A stretch of DNA of 64,000 bases, taken from NCBI GenBank assembly GCA_026692905.1, contig JAPLNL010000032.1, positions 21,073-85,072 on the forward strand, read 5' to 3'. A program made the position numbers and the translations under genes. Positions 20,701-28,352 of the stretch are shown here, one piece after another; position 1 is the stretch's first letter; every line of letters begins with the position of its first letter. The DNA comes from Planctomycetota bacterium. Its GTDB lineage: Bacteria > Planctomycetota > Planctomycetia > Pirellulales > Pirellulaceae. The notes below the pieces were generated by a model that worked only from the letters and a program-made list of their open reading frames with translations, did not search any database and was not told the DNA's origin.

Positions 20701-23700
20701 ACACTCCGAATGATTTGAGCGATACGTCGAACACGGGCGATACAAGTTGGTACTTTGGATTTGAGGACCCAAGCAATCAAATCACGGGTAACCTTCATTC
20801 GAACGCTAGCTTCGACACAACAACCAATCCATTGACGTTCCCACGTGCCGGCAATCAGCCTGTACAGAATACGTACAATTTCCCTGGTGGAGCACTGGGA
20901 GTTCTTGAAAGCAAGTCCTTCTCCCTTGCGGGCATGACGGCCCAAGATTTACCTACGCTGTATTTCAATTATTTCTTGGCCACCGATGATGGAGCGTCTT
21001 CCTTAACGACACTGGCAACAGATTCATTCCGAGTTTATGGATCGGATGACGCGGGCGTCTGGCATGTTCTGACGACCAACAATCGGGACCCTTTAGAAGT
21101 AACAACAGAGAAAACGACCAATAACGCCATCAATTCGACTTCGGCACCAGGACAAGCATGGCGACAAGCTCGGGTGGATTTAGGGGTTTTGGCTGGAAGC
21201 AAAGACGTTCGATTGCGATTCGAATTCAACACTGCCGGAAGCATGGGATTCGGAACCCAGCGTGGAGGTGGCTTGGAAATGAGAGTCGTTTCGGGAGCAG
21301 AATTACGAGACGGTCAAACATTTACGGTCGGCGGACGTCAATTTGAAATTGAGATGGGATACACGCTGGTTGTTCCATCGGGAACAAATGTTTCCAATGG
21401 CGACACGTTCAATGTACTTGGACTCGACTTCGTTTTCTGGAATGGAATTGGAACATCGCCGAGCGGAAATGTAATTCGATTCAACGCATCGGACGCTCCG
21501 GATGTGTTGGCTCAATCGATTTTCGCGGTCATTAGTAACGCTGCGTATCCGAAAGCCAGTCAGTCCGCAAACCTTGCCGATCCCGCAGGAGGCTCAGATG
21601 TACTTAGTCGAGCACTTTCGATTGGCGTTACCGGCGGGGCAGTCCGCGTTACAGCAATTGGCGCAATCGGAGACAATCCGAATCTGGTCAGTGCCGCGGA
21701 CCGCGATATCGATTTGTTCCGACTCAATCTAGATGCCGGAACGCAAATCGTTCTTACGGCATCCTCAACCACGGTTCCTGGCTCTCAATTAGACCCGTAC
21801 TTGCGATTGTTTGACGAAAGCGGGACAGAAATCGCGGCCAACAATGATTTCGGAGGCGTACGCGATTCTAGGATTTCGTTTACCATTCCCAAAACAGGGC
21901 GTTACTTTGCTGGCGTATCCGGTTCCGCCAATTCGCGTTATAACCCGAATGTCGTAAACAGTGGCTCCAATGGCGGATCGCAGGGACAATACGAATTGTC
22001 TGTCGATGTCACCCCACGGCTCAACTTCTCAGTCGTAGGAAATCGCATTCAAGTAGATGGAGCATCGTCGATAACGCTTCCTGCGAACTCGCCACTTACT
22101 TTGGAAGGTAAGTCAGGACTCAACGATGCCACCAACGTACCAGTCTACATCCTGCAAAACATGAGTGCCTCGCAGGTTGCGCAACGGGTAGCACAGGTAT
22201 TTGAAGCCACGCTCGCTGGGGGAGCAGACGCCTATGCGACGTACAAACAGCGTGGTAGTTACATAGACTTAACCGGCTTGACCGTTGGAGCGGCTGGACC
22301 GTTTACGGTATCGACTCCGCGAGTAGAGGATAGTTTCTCTGAATTTGGAACCGGAGGGTTGCCTCTAGCAAACAAAGCACTCAACAATGCTTTTGAAGGC
22401 GTCTACTTAGACGACTTTATTATCGGTCTTGCCGAACGTGGGGAAACCGTTACTGGGGCGAGGGTTGACACGAGCTTCGTCAGCGTTCCCTCGGCTGGTA
22501 GCGGAATTCTCGTAGGTCCATACCAGCTAGAGATTCGCGGCGGCCAAGAGTATGGACAGCCACTTTTGCCCAATTCTCCAAACGTAAGTCAAGCGAATCG
22601 GGTTCCTGAGATTCAACTCGTGAGCAGTTTCGCACCGAACCAACAGCAGTCACGTTCGCAGACCATTAAATTTAATGGCTCGTTCCAGATTGCCGATGGA
22701 CAAACCATCTTTTTAAACGATGGCATAAATTCGGTAACGTTGGAGTTCGACGATCTTTCCTTATTGCCCAACTCACCCGCTCGGGGCGTTCAACCTGGCA
22801 ACTTGGTTGTTCCCTACAACAGCGCTTTGAACGAATCAGGTAATGTTATCGCTTCACGAATTCGAGACATTATCAATGGAAGGACCGTTCAAAGCTTGCT
22901 GACCATTTCTGCGATTTCGAGCGATGGTAGTTTGACGGGTCAAAACACGAACGAAATCTCACTCGTTGGAACGATCACAGTTAAGCTACCAAGTTCGGTG
23001 GGTGTCGCGCAATCGCTGCTTCTTGATGGAGACAGAAACACGCAACGAGAGCAAGGACAGGTTGTAATTGAAAACTCTCAGGTATCAAATTCAGCCGGTT
23101 TCGGAATCACCCTTCAGGCCGACCCTCGCGATGCCGTCTCGAATGCACCCAACCCTGGCTCAGTTCGGAACACGATTACTCTCAACAATCAACGCTTGAT
23201 TCCAGGTGCTGTTGTTGTTAATAACGAGTTAACCGCGAATGTCGCCGGAGGTATCAATATCGTTGGTGACACAGCGACGGGAAATGTACCAGCCGCCTCG
23301 GTGCCTTTCGCTCGAATCGTCAACAATACGATTCTAGGTGGTACCGTAACAACGCCCGCCGCACCGCCCGCTGCAACATTTGGCGACGATTTCTACGGAG
23401 CGGGTTCCATTTCCTTTGCGGACTCAGTACGCTCCTACAACTCACGTGCAGGTGGTGGACCAGTTCCGCTTGTTGGCCTGCAAACTCCAAACGAAGCCTT
23501 GAATGCTCCAAATTACAGTGGGATCGGCGAGCCGATCGCTGGACAAGGTGTAGTCTCGCTTGGACGGGGCGGTGTTTTGGTAGTCCAATTCACAAACAAC
23601 ATCTTGACGGGCTCTGATGACCCTCGTCCAGATCTTGCAGTATACGAAGTTGGAAATGCAGAACAGGTTCGAGTTGAAGTTAGCCCTGACAATGTGAATT

Positions 23701-26700
23701 ACACATCCGTAGGTACGGCTTCGTTCCTGAATCGATATATCGATTTGGATGCTTTCGGATTCAATTCGTTGAGCCAACTTTTCTATGTCCGACTGACTGA
23801 CGTTGCAAACGACGGCTCGATCAGTGGAGACTCCGTAGGCGCAGACATCGATGCGGTCGGAGCGATTTCAAGCCGCCCTGCCCAACTCTTTGCTCCGGGC
23901 GGAACGGGGATTCGCGTTGGAGCGAACGCAAGCCCAACCATTATCAACAACATTGTTGTTAATAACACAACAGGTATCTTTGTCGATCCAACTAGCACCT
24001 CGACTGTTCTTGGAGCGACACTGTATCAGGGCAATTCTGCAAATTCGGCCGGTTCTGGGTCGTTGGGTCAATTTCCGATCACTGTAGCCACCGGCGTACC
24101 ATTGTTTACCAATCCAGGAAATCGAAACCTTTATCCCGTTCCGAATTCGCCTGCAATTGATTCGACGATTGATACTCTTGTGGATCGATCTGCACTTCTT
24201 TCGGTCAAGCAACCGTTAGGACTAGCAGCATCGCCAATCATTGCCCCAACGACTGATATCAACGGTTTGTTGCGAGTCGACGACCCAAGTGTTGAGACGC
24301 CTCCAGGTCTTGGCGAAGGAATATTTAAGGATCGAGGTGCTGCGGACCGTGCAGACTTTGTAGGACCAAGTGCGGTCGCATTGAACCCCTTCGACAATGA
24401 TGCGTTGGGATCGGATTCGAATCCTGCCGTAGGCATCGTCGAACTGACCAATAAAACCCTATCCTACTTTGATATCCAACTCGTAGATTCATCTCAGGTT
24501 GGGAACAAGTCGCAAGGGACAGGAATCGACCCTCTCACGGTGACAAGAAACTCTGTCTTGCTGTATCAAAACGGACAGATTTTGGTCGAGAGCCTAGACT
24601 ATCGATTCGGATACAATCCTACCAACAACATCGTTCGGTTGACCCCTTTGGCCGGCATCTGGGATAGCGAATCGGTGTATCAGGTTCGGTTTATCAACAC
24701 CAACGAATCGGCAATCGATTTGGTGACGCCTAAGAGTATTGTCGACGGAACCAAGTACACGATTCTCGATTCGACAAATACGAACACGACCTTCGAACTT
24801 GAAACCGGAATTCGACTCAGAGTTCCGTCATCTACGGATGGCTTTACCACGACTGCTGTTGACGGAACCATCTTCCGTGTGGATGACGGATTCCAACAAG
24901 TGACATTTGAGTTTGACAGCAATGCTACGACGCAAACTGGTACGATTCCGATTCTTTTCGATTCGCAGGATCAGCCAGCATTACTTGCCGAGAAAGTAGC
25001 GACAGCGATTCAAAGCGCTGGACTGCAACTCTCCGTCAAAGCAATTGGTGGAAGCGATCTGCAAATCCTTGGCAGCAGGCTGATAAAAGTTTTGCCAGTC
25101 GATAGCAAGATTGTCGTTTCTGGACAGACAGGTACAACACCGGCTTACGGATTCCAAATTCCAACGAGTAGCGGATTACCAGTCGGTTTTGCGGACGGTC
25201 AACGGTTTTCGATTCAGAGAGGCAACACCACATTTGTTTTTGAGTTTGACGACAATGGTACTGTCGCCACGAATAACATTCCAGTTCCCCTTTCTGGAAC
25301 GACAGATGGGCTCGCCGCCTCGATTGTCTCTGCGATCAACAAAGCAAATTTGTCACTGACGGCTTCATTCTCGTCAGGTGGTTTGATCTCCGTAGGTGCA
25401 CAATCGGATTTGCGACTCCAAGCGACCAATACGGTCTTGCAAGTTGTAGGCGTAGCTGGGCGTCCTGCCACAATTCCTGTTGTCATTGATTTGACTCAAG
25501 TCCTGACAAGTTCCCAGGCTGCCGAACTATTGTTCAACAAGATTGCAGCGAGCAATCTTCCCGGTGTGCAATTGACCCAACTCGCTTCGACCATTTTGAT
25601 CGAAGGGGCACGAGGTGTTGCTGGATTGGGGGCGTTCCCTGTAAATGGTGTTCGCGATTTGGCCGGCAACGCGATGAAAGCAACCGAAAACGATGGCAAG
25701 ACTCTTCTGACCATTTTCTTAGGCGAGGGACTTGATTACGGAGATGCAGCTGACCCGATCTATGCAACCAAACGAGCTAGCAACGGGCCTACTCACATTG
25801 TCGTGGCGGGCTTTTCGCTCGGACCAACGGCGACTGCTGATGCGGACGCTCGTGTCATCGATTTGGATACCGACGATGGCGTTACAGTCTTGCCTCTTAC
25901 GGCAGCGTTTGGCGGTTCGATTGTGGTAAACGTTCAGGGGGTTACGACTTCGAGGCCCGCATTCATCAATGCCTGGCTCGACGCAAACGGAAACGGGATT
26001 TTTGAATCCACGGAAAAGGTCCCAGTTTCCGGACGAATCGGCAATGGTGACAATTCGATTGCAATTCCCCGGACTATTATCCCTGGCTCGAGCGTGACGA
26101 GTGCACCTGTTGTTTTGCGAGTACGAATGAGTTCTCAAGAAGTGCTTGGACCTACAGGTGCTGCTTCAGATGGTGAAGTAGAAGATTACTACGTCAACAT
26201 CAATAGCAATCCATACAACAATCCGTCGAATCGTCTCGATGTCAACGGGGACGGAGGTGTTTCGCCATTGGATGTTTTGCAACTCGTTAACTACATCAAC
26301 GCGAACGGTTCCGGCTTGTTGCCGTTCCCAGCGCAAAACACCCCGCCTTACTTGGATGTGAACGGAAACGGATTTGCCGATCCATTGGATGTCATCACTG
26401 TCATCAATTACATCAACGCTCAAACGCCTGGCGGTGGTGTTGGTGGCGAAGGGGAAAGTTCCGTTTCGGATCGGTGGGTGTCCGCCTCGAGCTATGCCGC
26501 TCCAGCAGTGATGACCAAGTCTTCGAGCGACACGAGAGCTCCAGCACAAGTAGAAGCTTCGAAGGCTATTCGGTCTCTTGATTCGTACCTCGCGTCTGTT
26601 TCATCGGACATTGGACCAGCACTGGCCGTCGATCAACTCGACTGGTCCAGCATTCTGCCTGCGGAAGATTCGACTGCGGAAGAGAAGGATTCAGGACTCG

Positions 26701-26744
26701 CTTTGAACGTTGCTATCGACGATATCCTGGGAAGCCTTATCTAG
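11757..26744 (+). CDS. Giant secreted/surface protein with LEPRxLL-like motif, PPC, VWA, beta-helix, GEVED and dockerin modules
   Basis: A single 4995-residue protein. The ATG at 11757 is 7 bases after a TTGAGG; a TTG two codons earlier is less likely. A basic N-terminus leads into ESLEARHLMAA (about 35-45), the planctomycete LEPRxLL-type sorting motif. Then come: a matrixin-like segment with a ruined zinc site (R723-GIGVLLGLGS); PPC-like domains (about 762-890, 2030-2180, 2235-2400, 3315-3420); a VWA domain with MIDAS D1721-ESAS; beta-helix stretches (about 1115-1218, 1375-1648, 3762-4131); a recurring DGxxF module; a GEVEDYYV box at 4806; and two dockerin-like calcium loops (D4828-VNGDGG, D4867-VNGNGF) each followed by a P-L-D-V helix. 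Only two cysteines occur (C1686, C1706). A role in adhesion or cell-surface architecture is inferred, not shown. Confidence 0.9.
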   Translation: MTTVGFGSGSFSNNIPRKDRGRKRKQLSVRQSLLESLEARHLMAAGPQLIGVQPNEGSLIALGSTGANATVLNVSPREITLRFDDTSAIDASTFSGIQIKRAGADAILESAYVSTDLGTNGQVVLDFSASLPGQQGNGLELRFTQSARTSSITGKPASWPILSVAGSRINIDLNTLAGNKTTASDLIQAMNADSQVSAKVLVKRLRGVESTIIADTVTSGRIFTLQGADSARVSSNLNSGSNTLQVEFISTRPGTSGANSKVEFISRDFGGQLPPIVTVTGQTVRVEVNSNSRFLTTVQEVVDAINNSSEASLVLQARLISGSTSARVGGNFTSLTTLTLVSGDDVAITPAYIGFGDNDREIVVRFAETLPDDFYLIDILGSGPFALRNTSGLPFNGGVNKSVRFDLDLGTTIQAVVPQPVIRSASGVLTQLRNQIYVYFNDDDLNTVEAVKPDFYQLVYTGNTLSGLDDISIKPSSVSYDASLNRVALTFNRNIDAFVNPSTNELLPIAAMRLRIGNSESPTGSQATVINPVADPGSRFASATDLGSAWLAGAGAKAAIVNSDIRNTTSYPLDYPGANDEQGNRDNRYQHHVTRVDTDGIAVISYNFSAQLGTANQSVQLNTITDAQKVMVRQVMSLYERYLGVRFTESDNLGFTIAVGDMQAINSLTSLTTVEANSPGGLTYAAGPLLSNPTQSAVIIDGQDFNTADDNLFGTELFRSFMRGIGVLLGLGSADEMPQATVQNNSPITDPNVEQVFPGNADILHGQFVLRPEGKDIDLYKFSIPAQGGRLQLQVAAERQSDSSLLDASLRLYRNDGTATKPVWTEIAANEDYFSADPRINLDFVRGGDYVIGVSAKGNTSYDPNVEDSGLGGKSEGKYQLRIDYKPPAASSLVDVNGAPTAIDGDGNGRPGGVFNYWFVPTRPDRAIVVPGTPDTSAYTVWVDKVAAAGGNGTLARPYNTIAAALLDAGNVTRADATGTRAVTVRILGNTASRAYEVGFNRFGIALADGATFDAPKNVTVMIDAGAIIKMGRARISAGSSTVSVDRSGGTLQLLGIPDTRVIVTSINDTVGIGVNPDRTPPAPAPGDWGGIDFRNRIDGSDETRVDKERNGLFLNAVVHSDIRYGGGQVVVDGVSQIITPINLIDSRPAVYNNLITRSADAALSATPNSFKEDDFLDPRSQANGFFIPDYDRVGPDIHGNKVINNTLNGLFVKTKTGVADTLETLTVSARFDDIDIPYVIGENLVVAGTPGGGVIDTASPPTTVVTLNPLAVGSLAAGTYNYRLVYVDAAGNESLASIPTSSLTVAANSSISLANLPPIGGGLPYVARRLYRSDSTGAGTYRFVSQLNAVANTFVDNGSVTGGALVPLNIKVRSRLNGGLVIDAGSILKFRGSRIELRDGGSLIAEGTSSLPIVMTSLNDNRYGFGGTFDTANTRGTRSPVAGDWGGIFVGQGSAASLDYDRLSYAGGTTRIEGGFASFNAIEVHQADFRMSNSRLESSASGIETSSSSRVGRGTNTAAGIFVRGSQPILVNNRIIDNAGPAISIDVNSLNSDLINDHGRVTGEIGLTEDFVENQGPLITGNRLSRNSINGLFVRGQTLTTQSVWDDTDIVHVLQNEVISSNTYTLGGVKLLSKNSQSLVVKLLGDSAGFTATGVPLDINDRIGGSVSLVGTPSAPVILTSISDCSVGAGFTLDGQAQIDTINSCSSQSTIGADVVVIMDESASMFFAQQFSVQLIADLEAGFQSAGIGKSAGNRYGLVGYANANDIPRTIPVGANGELFGTSTEYGIASNANLVVDGAIEDGWAAIDFTLKNYTFRQNAAKYAILVTNEDRDEISTQSKQDLIDRLNAQGVILNGIYEAAVEDATGAQPFLALDNQTRVYKADGSGGFNTELGGRVAVPSPYPFSQGTTEPDYIDITFATNGIFGDIEQIQVGGTTTQSFSNTLVTTFIGQAGAGIGQPGDWKGVEAQTYSNDRNVASTTERESARASAPSSNETPSTSQYLGQLAKLATSGDENARLGFEIQATLNKPSDVDVYSFTANGGTEVWFDIDRTTLGLDSVVELISADGTILALSDDSYLEETQSSTHPLYSALSGNSVNPLRKGSLIQVPRTSLGEARDDYGTNPKDAGMRVLLPGQANQATLYHVRVRSSNQNPGQAAGTPALSNPSSVGKGLSRGSYQLQIRLGETQEFPGTSVSYADIRYAANGITLSGVPRHSPLVGETAEVQITNNDVFANAQELGNIVQSDRQTISVAGTLSSGTDVDWFAFSINYQSLISPLAKYLSTVFDVDYADGIGRADMSMYLFDSTGRLVQFGENSNILDDRATAARGADNTDLGRGSAGSLDPFIGSVELPAGRYFLALTNRTQVPSVIANRLNRTGTQNDSGVRIQPINSGRFIVEDRVGNDRLGAAAQAPITPTFLPQSSRVEYTLGDLPMYVTRDRGLQNEVYIANSFTGVASNFVGTNSEDIRDIAMRPNGDIRAFRSLEQGGGDANAAYINVDSGTGATTVVGNLGIITNRLVTSSANPPTIDLAVENAGLDVEALTFTEFQGGETGFLIANRKGGIGTQYTNNVLYRFDPNTGRGISAPALDNAFNIITGGTPNPPDIILGAGTNITERGFIQTASPAGTTSTTLAVTEATQVRSSTRSLVRDGDSVTIRVLPNTIVNFEFNSGPELLLNFDPTAIPSRQLNNGDRFVIDGINYQIETGSVSTVPPGFRTVFYSASMTNEQFVESLRQAVPSTIQIGFDGTRVNFGRATTGSFGTLVARGVAFDVGSTGNVASGRIPVDFYAEDTAETIAVRLAQVITGAGFAGLSAATNGNLVQLVGADFLSATGSSTAVGVAPGGNVTGIAGIGSALFAVSDQGGLYRVSAAALAGNTPGAIGSYVAGSYQLRGIQFNALTAGPRNLEGGRYANLLFGTDVNGRTYAFNTNGELQNVFSNGQSSVATGISGANGIAFSNLDFNLWHQTTRRGTDAGHGINTPNDLSDTSNTGDTSWYFGFEDPSNQITGNLHSNASFDTTTNPLTFPRAGNQPVQNTYNFPGGALGVLESKSFSLAGMTAQDLPTLYFNYFLATDDGASSLTTLATDSFRVYGSDDAGVWHVLTTNNRDPLEVTTEKTTNNAINSTSAPGQAWRQARVDLGVLAGSKDVRLRFEFNTAGSMGFGTQRGGGLEMRVVSGAELRDGQTFTVGGRQFEIEMGYTLVVPSGTNVSNGDTFNVLGLDFVFWNGIGTSPSGNVIRFNASDAPDVLAQSIFAVISNAAYPKASQSANLADPAGGSDVLSRALSIGVTGGAVRVTAIGAIGDNPNLVSAADRDIDLFRLNLDAGTQIVLTASSTTVPGSQLDPYLRLFDESGTEIAANNDFGGVRDSRISFTIPKTGRYFAGVSGSANSRYNPNVVNSGSNGGSQGQYELSVDVTPRLNFSVVGNRIQVDGASSITLPANSPLTLEGKSGLNDATNVPVYILQNMSASQVAQRVAQVFEATLAGGADAYATYKQRGSYIDLTGLTVGAAGPFTVSTPRVEDSFSEFGTGGLPLANKALNNAFEGVYLDDFIIGLAERGETVTGARVDTSFVSVPSAGSGILVGPYQLEIRGGQEYGQPLLPNSPNVSQANRVPEIQLVSSFAPNQQQSRSQTIKFNGSFQIADGQTIFLNDGINSVTLEFDDLSLLPNSPARGVQPGNLVVPYNSALNESGNVIASRIRDIINGRTVQSLLTISAISSDGSLTGQNTNEISLVGTITVKLPSSVGVAQSLLLDGDRNTQREQGQVVIENSQVSNSAGFGITLQADPRDAVSNAPNPGSVRNTITLNNQRLIPGAVVVNNELTANVAGGINIVGDTATGNVPAASVPFARIVNNTILGGTVTTPAAPPAATFGDDFYGAGSISFADSVRSYNSRAGGGPVPLVGLQTPNEALNAPNYSGIGEPIAGQGVVSLGRGGVLVVQFTNNILTGSDDPRPDLAVYEVGNAEQVRVEVSPDNVNYTSVGTASFLNRYIDLDAFGFNSLSQLFYVRLTDVANDGSISGDSVGADIDAVGAISSRPAQLFAPGGTGIRVGANASPTIINNIVVNNTTGIFVDPTSTSTVLGATLYQGNSANSAGSGSLGQFPITVATGVPLFTNPGNRNLYPVPNSPAIDSTIDTLVDRSALLSVKQPLGLAASPIIAPTTDINGLLRVDDPSVETPPGLGEGIFKDRGAADRADFVGPSAVALNPFDNDALGSDSNPAVGIVELTNKTLSYFDIQLVDSSQVGNKSQGTGIDPLTVTRNSVLLYQNGQILVESLDYRFGYNPTNNIVRLTPLAGIWDSESVYQVRFINTNESAIDLVTPKSIVDGTKYTILDSTNTNTTFELETGIRLRVPSSTDGFTTTAVDGTIFRVDDGFQQVTFEFDSNATTQTGTIPILFDSQDQPALLAEKVATAIQSAGLQLSVKAIGGSDLQILGSRLIKVLPVDSKIVVSGQTGTTPAYGFQIPTSSGLPVGFADGQRFSIQRGNTTFVFEFDDNGTVATNNIPVPLSGTTDGLAASIVSAINKANLSLTASFSSGGLISVGAQSDLRLQATNTVLQVVGVAGRPATIPVVIDLTQVLTSSQAAELLFNKIAASNLPGVQLTQLASTILIEGARGVAGLGAFPVNGVRDLAGNAMKATENDGKTLLTIFLGEGLDYGDAADPIYATKRASNGPTHIVVAGFSLGPTATADADARVIDLDTDDGVTVLPLTAAFGGSIVVNVQGVTTSRPAFINAWLDANGNGIFESTEKVPVSGRIGNGDNSIAIPRTIIPGSSVTSAPVVLRVRMSSQEVLGPTGAASDGEVEDYYVNINSNPYNNPSNRLDVNGDGGVSPLDVLQLVNYINANGSGLLPFPAQNTPPYLDVNGNGFADPLDVITVINYINAQTPGGGVGGEGESSVSDRWVSASSYAAPAVMTKSSSDTRAPAQVEASKAIRSLDSYLASVSSDIGPALAVDQLDWSSILPAEDSTAEEKDSGLALNVAIDDILGSLI

Positions 26745-26772
26745 AACTTTCCGTTCGTCTGTAAAAGACAGT

Positions 26773-26803
26773 GCGGCCGCGTTTGCAAAAACGTGGCCGC
26801 TTT
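26773..26803 (+). terminator. Probable terminator of the giant gene
   Basis: GCGGCCGCGTTT (26773-26784) pairs with AAACGTGGCCGC (26789-26800), a 12-bp stem with one G-A type mismatch position and a 4-base loop, followed by a short TTT. It lies 28 bases after the giant gene stop and also between two convergent genes, so it may work in both directions. Confidence 0.6.
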
Positions 26804-26829
26804 GCATTCCAAAAGAGCACACTAGCCGT

Positions 26830-27738
26830 TCAATGAAGGTTGGGTAGATTCAGCATCTTCGCAAACGCTTGCAGTGCCGTTTGCCAAGCAGGCCTAGTTT
26901 GCAAATAGGTCTCCCACCAATCCATCATCACTGGAACGATCTCGGAATGAACCTCTCGATCCTTCGGGATGGGGATGTGCCAATGTTCGATAGCAAGTTC
27001 GACCATAGCTTCATCGCACCGCCCCAATTCCATTACTTCTGCCGCTGCCAAAATCGGCGGCAACATCGCTAGCGGAGCAATGTGAGCGAGCAGTTTCGTA
27101 CCGATGGAATCGCTATGAACAGGTAAGTCGAGCTGGAGTTGGGACAATAGCCAAGCCAATCGCACAACTTCGGGCAGTTCGACCAAGGGGTTGGTCAACA
27201 CCGCTTCGAGACGAACCATATTTTGGTCGATGTGAGCATATCCAGCCCCACCGAGTATCGGCTGTAACAGCACGACGCGAGCTTCGGGAACCAGAAGGTC
27301 TTTTTGTGTCAATCGCCCCAAATGGGCGAGCAAGCCAGGCCCAAAGCCTAACCAGTGTTCTTGGATAGGCCTCGCTCTCAGCGGCAACTGCTCCTGAAAT
27401 TTAGGAAAAAGTTGATTGTAAGCCGCTTCGATATCTGAAATAAAACCGGACAATTGGAATGCAGCCGACTTGTTGTCGATTTGAACGGCAGCTTTTCGCA
27501 CGACCGCGTGCGCCAACTCCATATTCGAAGCGATCAACGCGGAATGGCCTATTAAAAGAGACCAAATGCGGGCGGTATCAAATGGGGCCGCGGTTTCAAT
27601 CCATTCCCCTAAGTTCAGGGCGTATTTGCCTATGGATTCAGCGACGCGCACGTCCGCCAACTTGTCTCCATAGATGCAAATAGATTGCGAAGCATGCAGA
27701 GCGCTGGCCGAAGCGTTTGGAGTCCAGGTCAGTTGCAT
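26830..27738 (-). CDS. Conserved-looking hypothetical protein downstream of aroH
   Basis: A 302-residue protein, mostly helical by composition, without signal peptide or membrane segment. Recognisable features are only general: an acidic/aromatic C-terminus (VMMDWWETYLQTRP) and Leu-rich helices (EVVRLAWLLSQLQLDLP). I do not recognise a family. Its ATG overlaps the TAA of aroH by one base (TAATG), so translation is probably coupled and the two share an operon; this alone suggests some link with aromatic amino acid metabolism or simply co-transcription. Confidence 0.75.
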   Translation of the reverse strand: MQLTWTPNASASALHASQSICIYGDKLADVRVAESIGKYALNLGEWIETAAPFDTARIWSLLIGHSALIASNMELAHAVVRKAAVQIDNKSAAFQLSGFISDIEAAYNQLFPKFQEQLPLRARPIQEHWLGFGPGLLAHLGRLTQKDLLVPEARVVLLQPILGGAGYAHIDQNMVRLEAVLTNPLVELPEVVRLAWLLSQLQLDLPVHSDSIGTKLLAHIAPLAMLPPILAAAEVMELGRCDEAMVELAIEHWHIPIPKDREVHSEIVPVMMDWWETYLQTRPAWQTALQAFAKMLNLPNLH

Positions 27739-28193
27739 TATTCAGCAGGCTTGCTTGAGTCTCGCGACATGACCTGCTCGCTGATCCATTGCTCGAGCTC
27801 TTTCCAGTCCACAGGGGGCAACTTGCTCAAGTCCGGTCGGAGAGCGACCGCATCATGAATATAAACGTGGTGGATTTCTTTTTGCGTTTTTGTAGTGTTC
27901 CAATGGAGCAAAATGCGAACGCAAGAACTCAACGAACCTTGGACCTCCACCTCGTATCCACAGAGCAAGGGCACGTCCAGCCACCCAAACTGCCGCGCCG
28001 CCAAAGCTGGGAATTCTGCGTCCAAGTCCCGGGTGACCGTAAAGACAGCGCTGGCCACGTCGGTAGAATCTATCCCGTTGCGGCGGATAATTAGTGCCAA
28101 AAGCTGACGAGTGGCCTTGAGAATCGCATCACGCGTGTTAGCTTCGACGGTGGTTGCACCACGAACCCCACGGCACACCGTGTTTTCCGACAT
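27738..28193 (-). CDS. aroH: Chorismate mutase, AroH class
   Basis: A 151-residue protein with the AroH-class wording: [14 protein letters not shown] near the N-terminus, [43 protein letters not shown] and [14 protein letters not shown] at the end. Arginines of RGATT and CVRIL and the Glu of YEVEV fit the active site of the trimeric AroH fold. It converts chorismate to prephenate, feeding Phe and Tyr synthesis. It is longer than B. subtilis AroH (127 residues) because of a C-terminal helix. It is divergent from the sigma-54 regulator. Confidence 0.93.
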   Translation of the reverse strand: MSENTVCRGVRGATTVEANTRDAILKATRQLLALIIRRNGIDSTDVASAVFTVTRDLDAEFPALAARQFGWLDVPLLCGYEVEVQGSLSSCVRILLHWNTTKTQKEIHHVYIHDAVALRPDLSKLPPVDWKELEQWISEQVMSRDSSKPAE

Positions 28194-28352
28194 CCATTAG
28201 TCCTTTTCAAAACTGAGCAATTACCGAAAATTCAACCATTTACGGACGGCTCAACACGGTACCTGTTTTCCTAACAGCCGCAATACCTTGAGCCATTTTT
28301 CTCCGCCTTTGCAAACAAACCAAGCACAAACCACCCCCGAATTCCCGTACTT

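Noticed and set aside
12078..26549. Numerous antisense frames inside the giant gene
   Set aside because: They mirror the codon pattern of the real gene and have no plausible domain or start signals.
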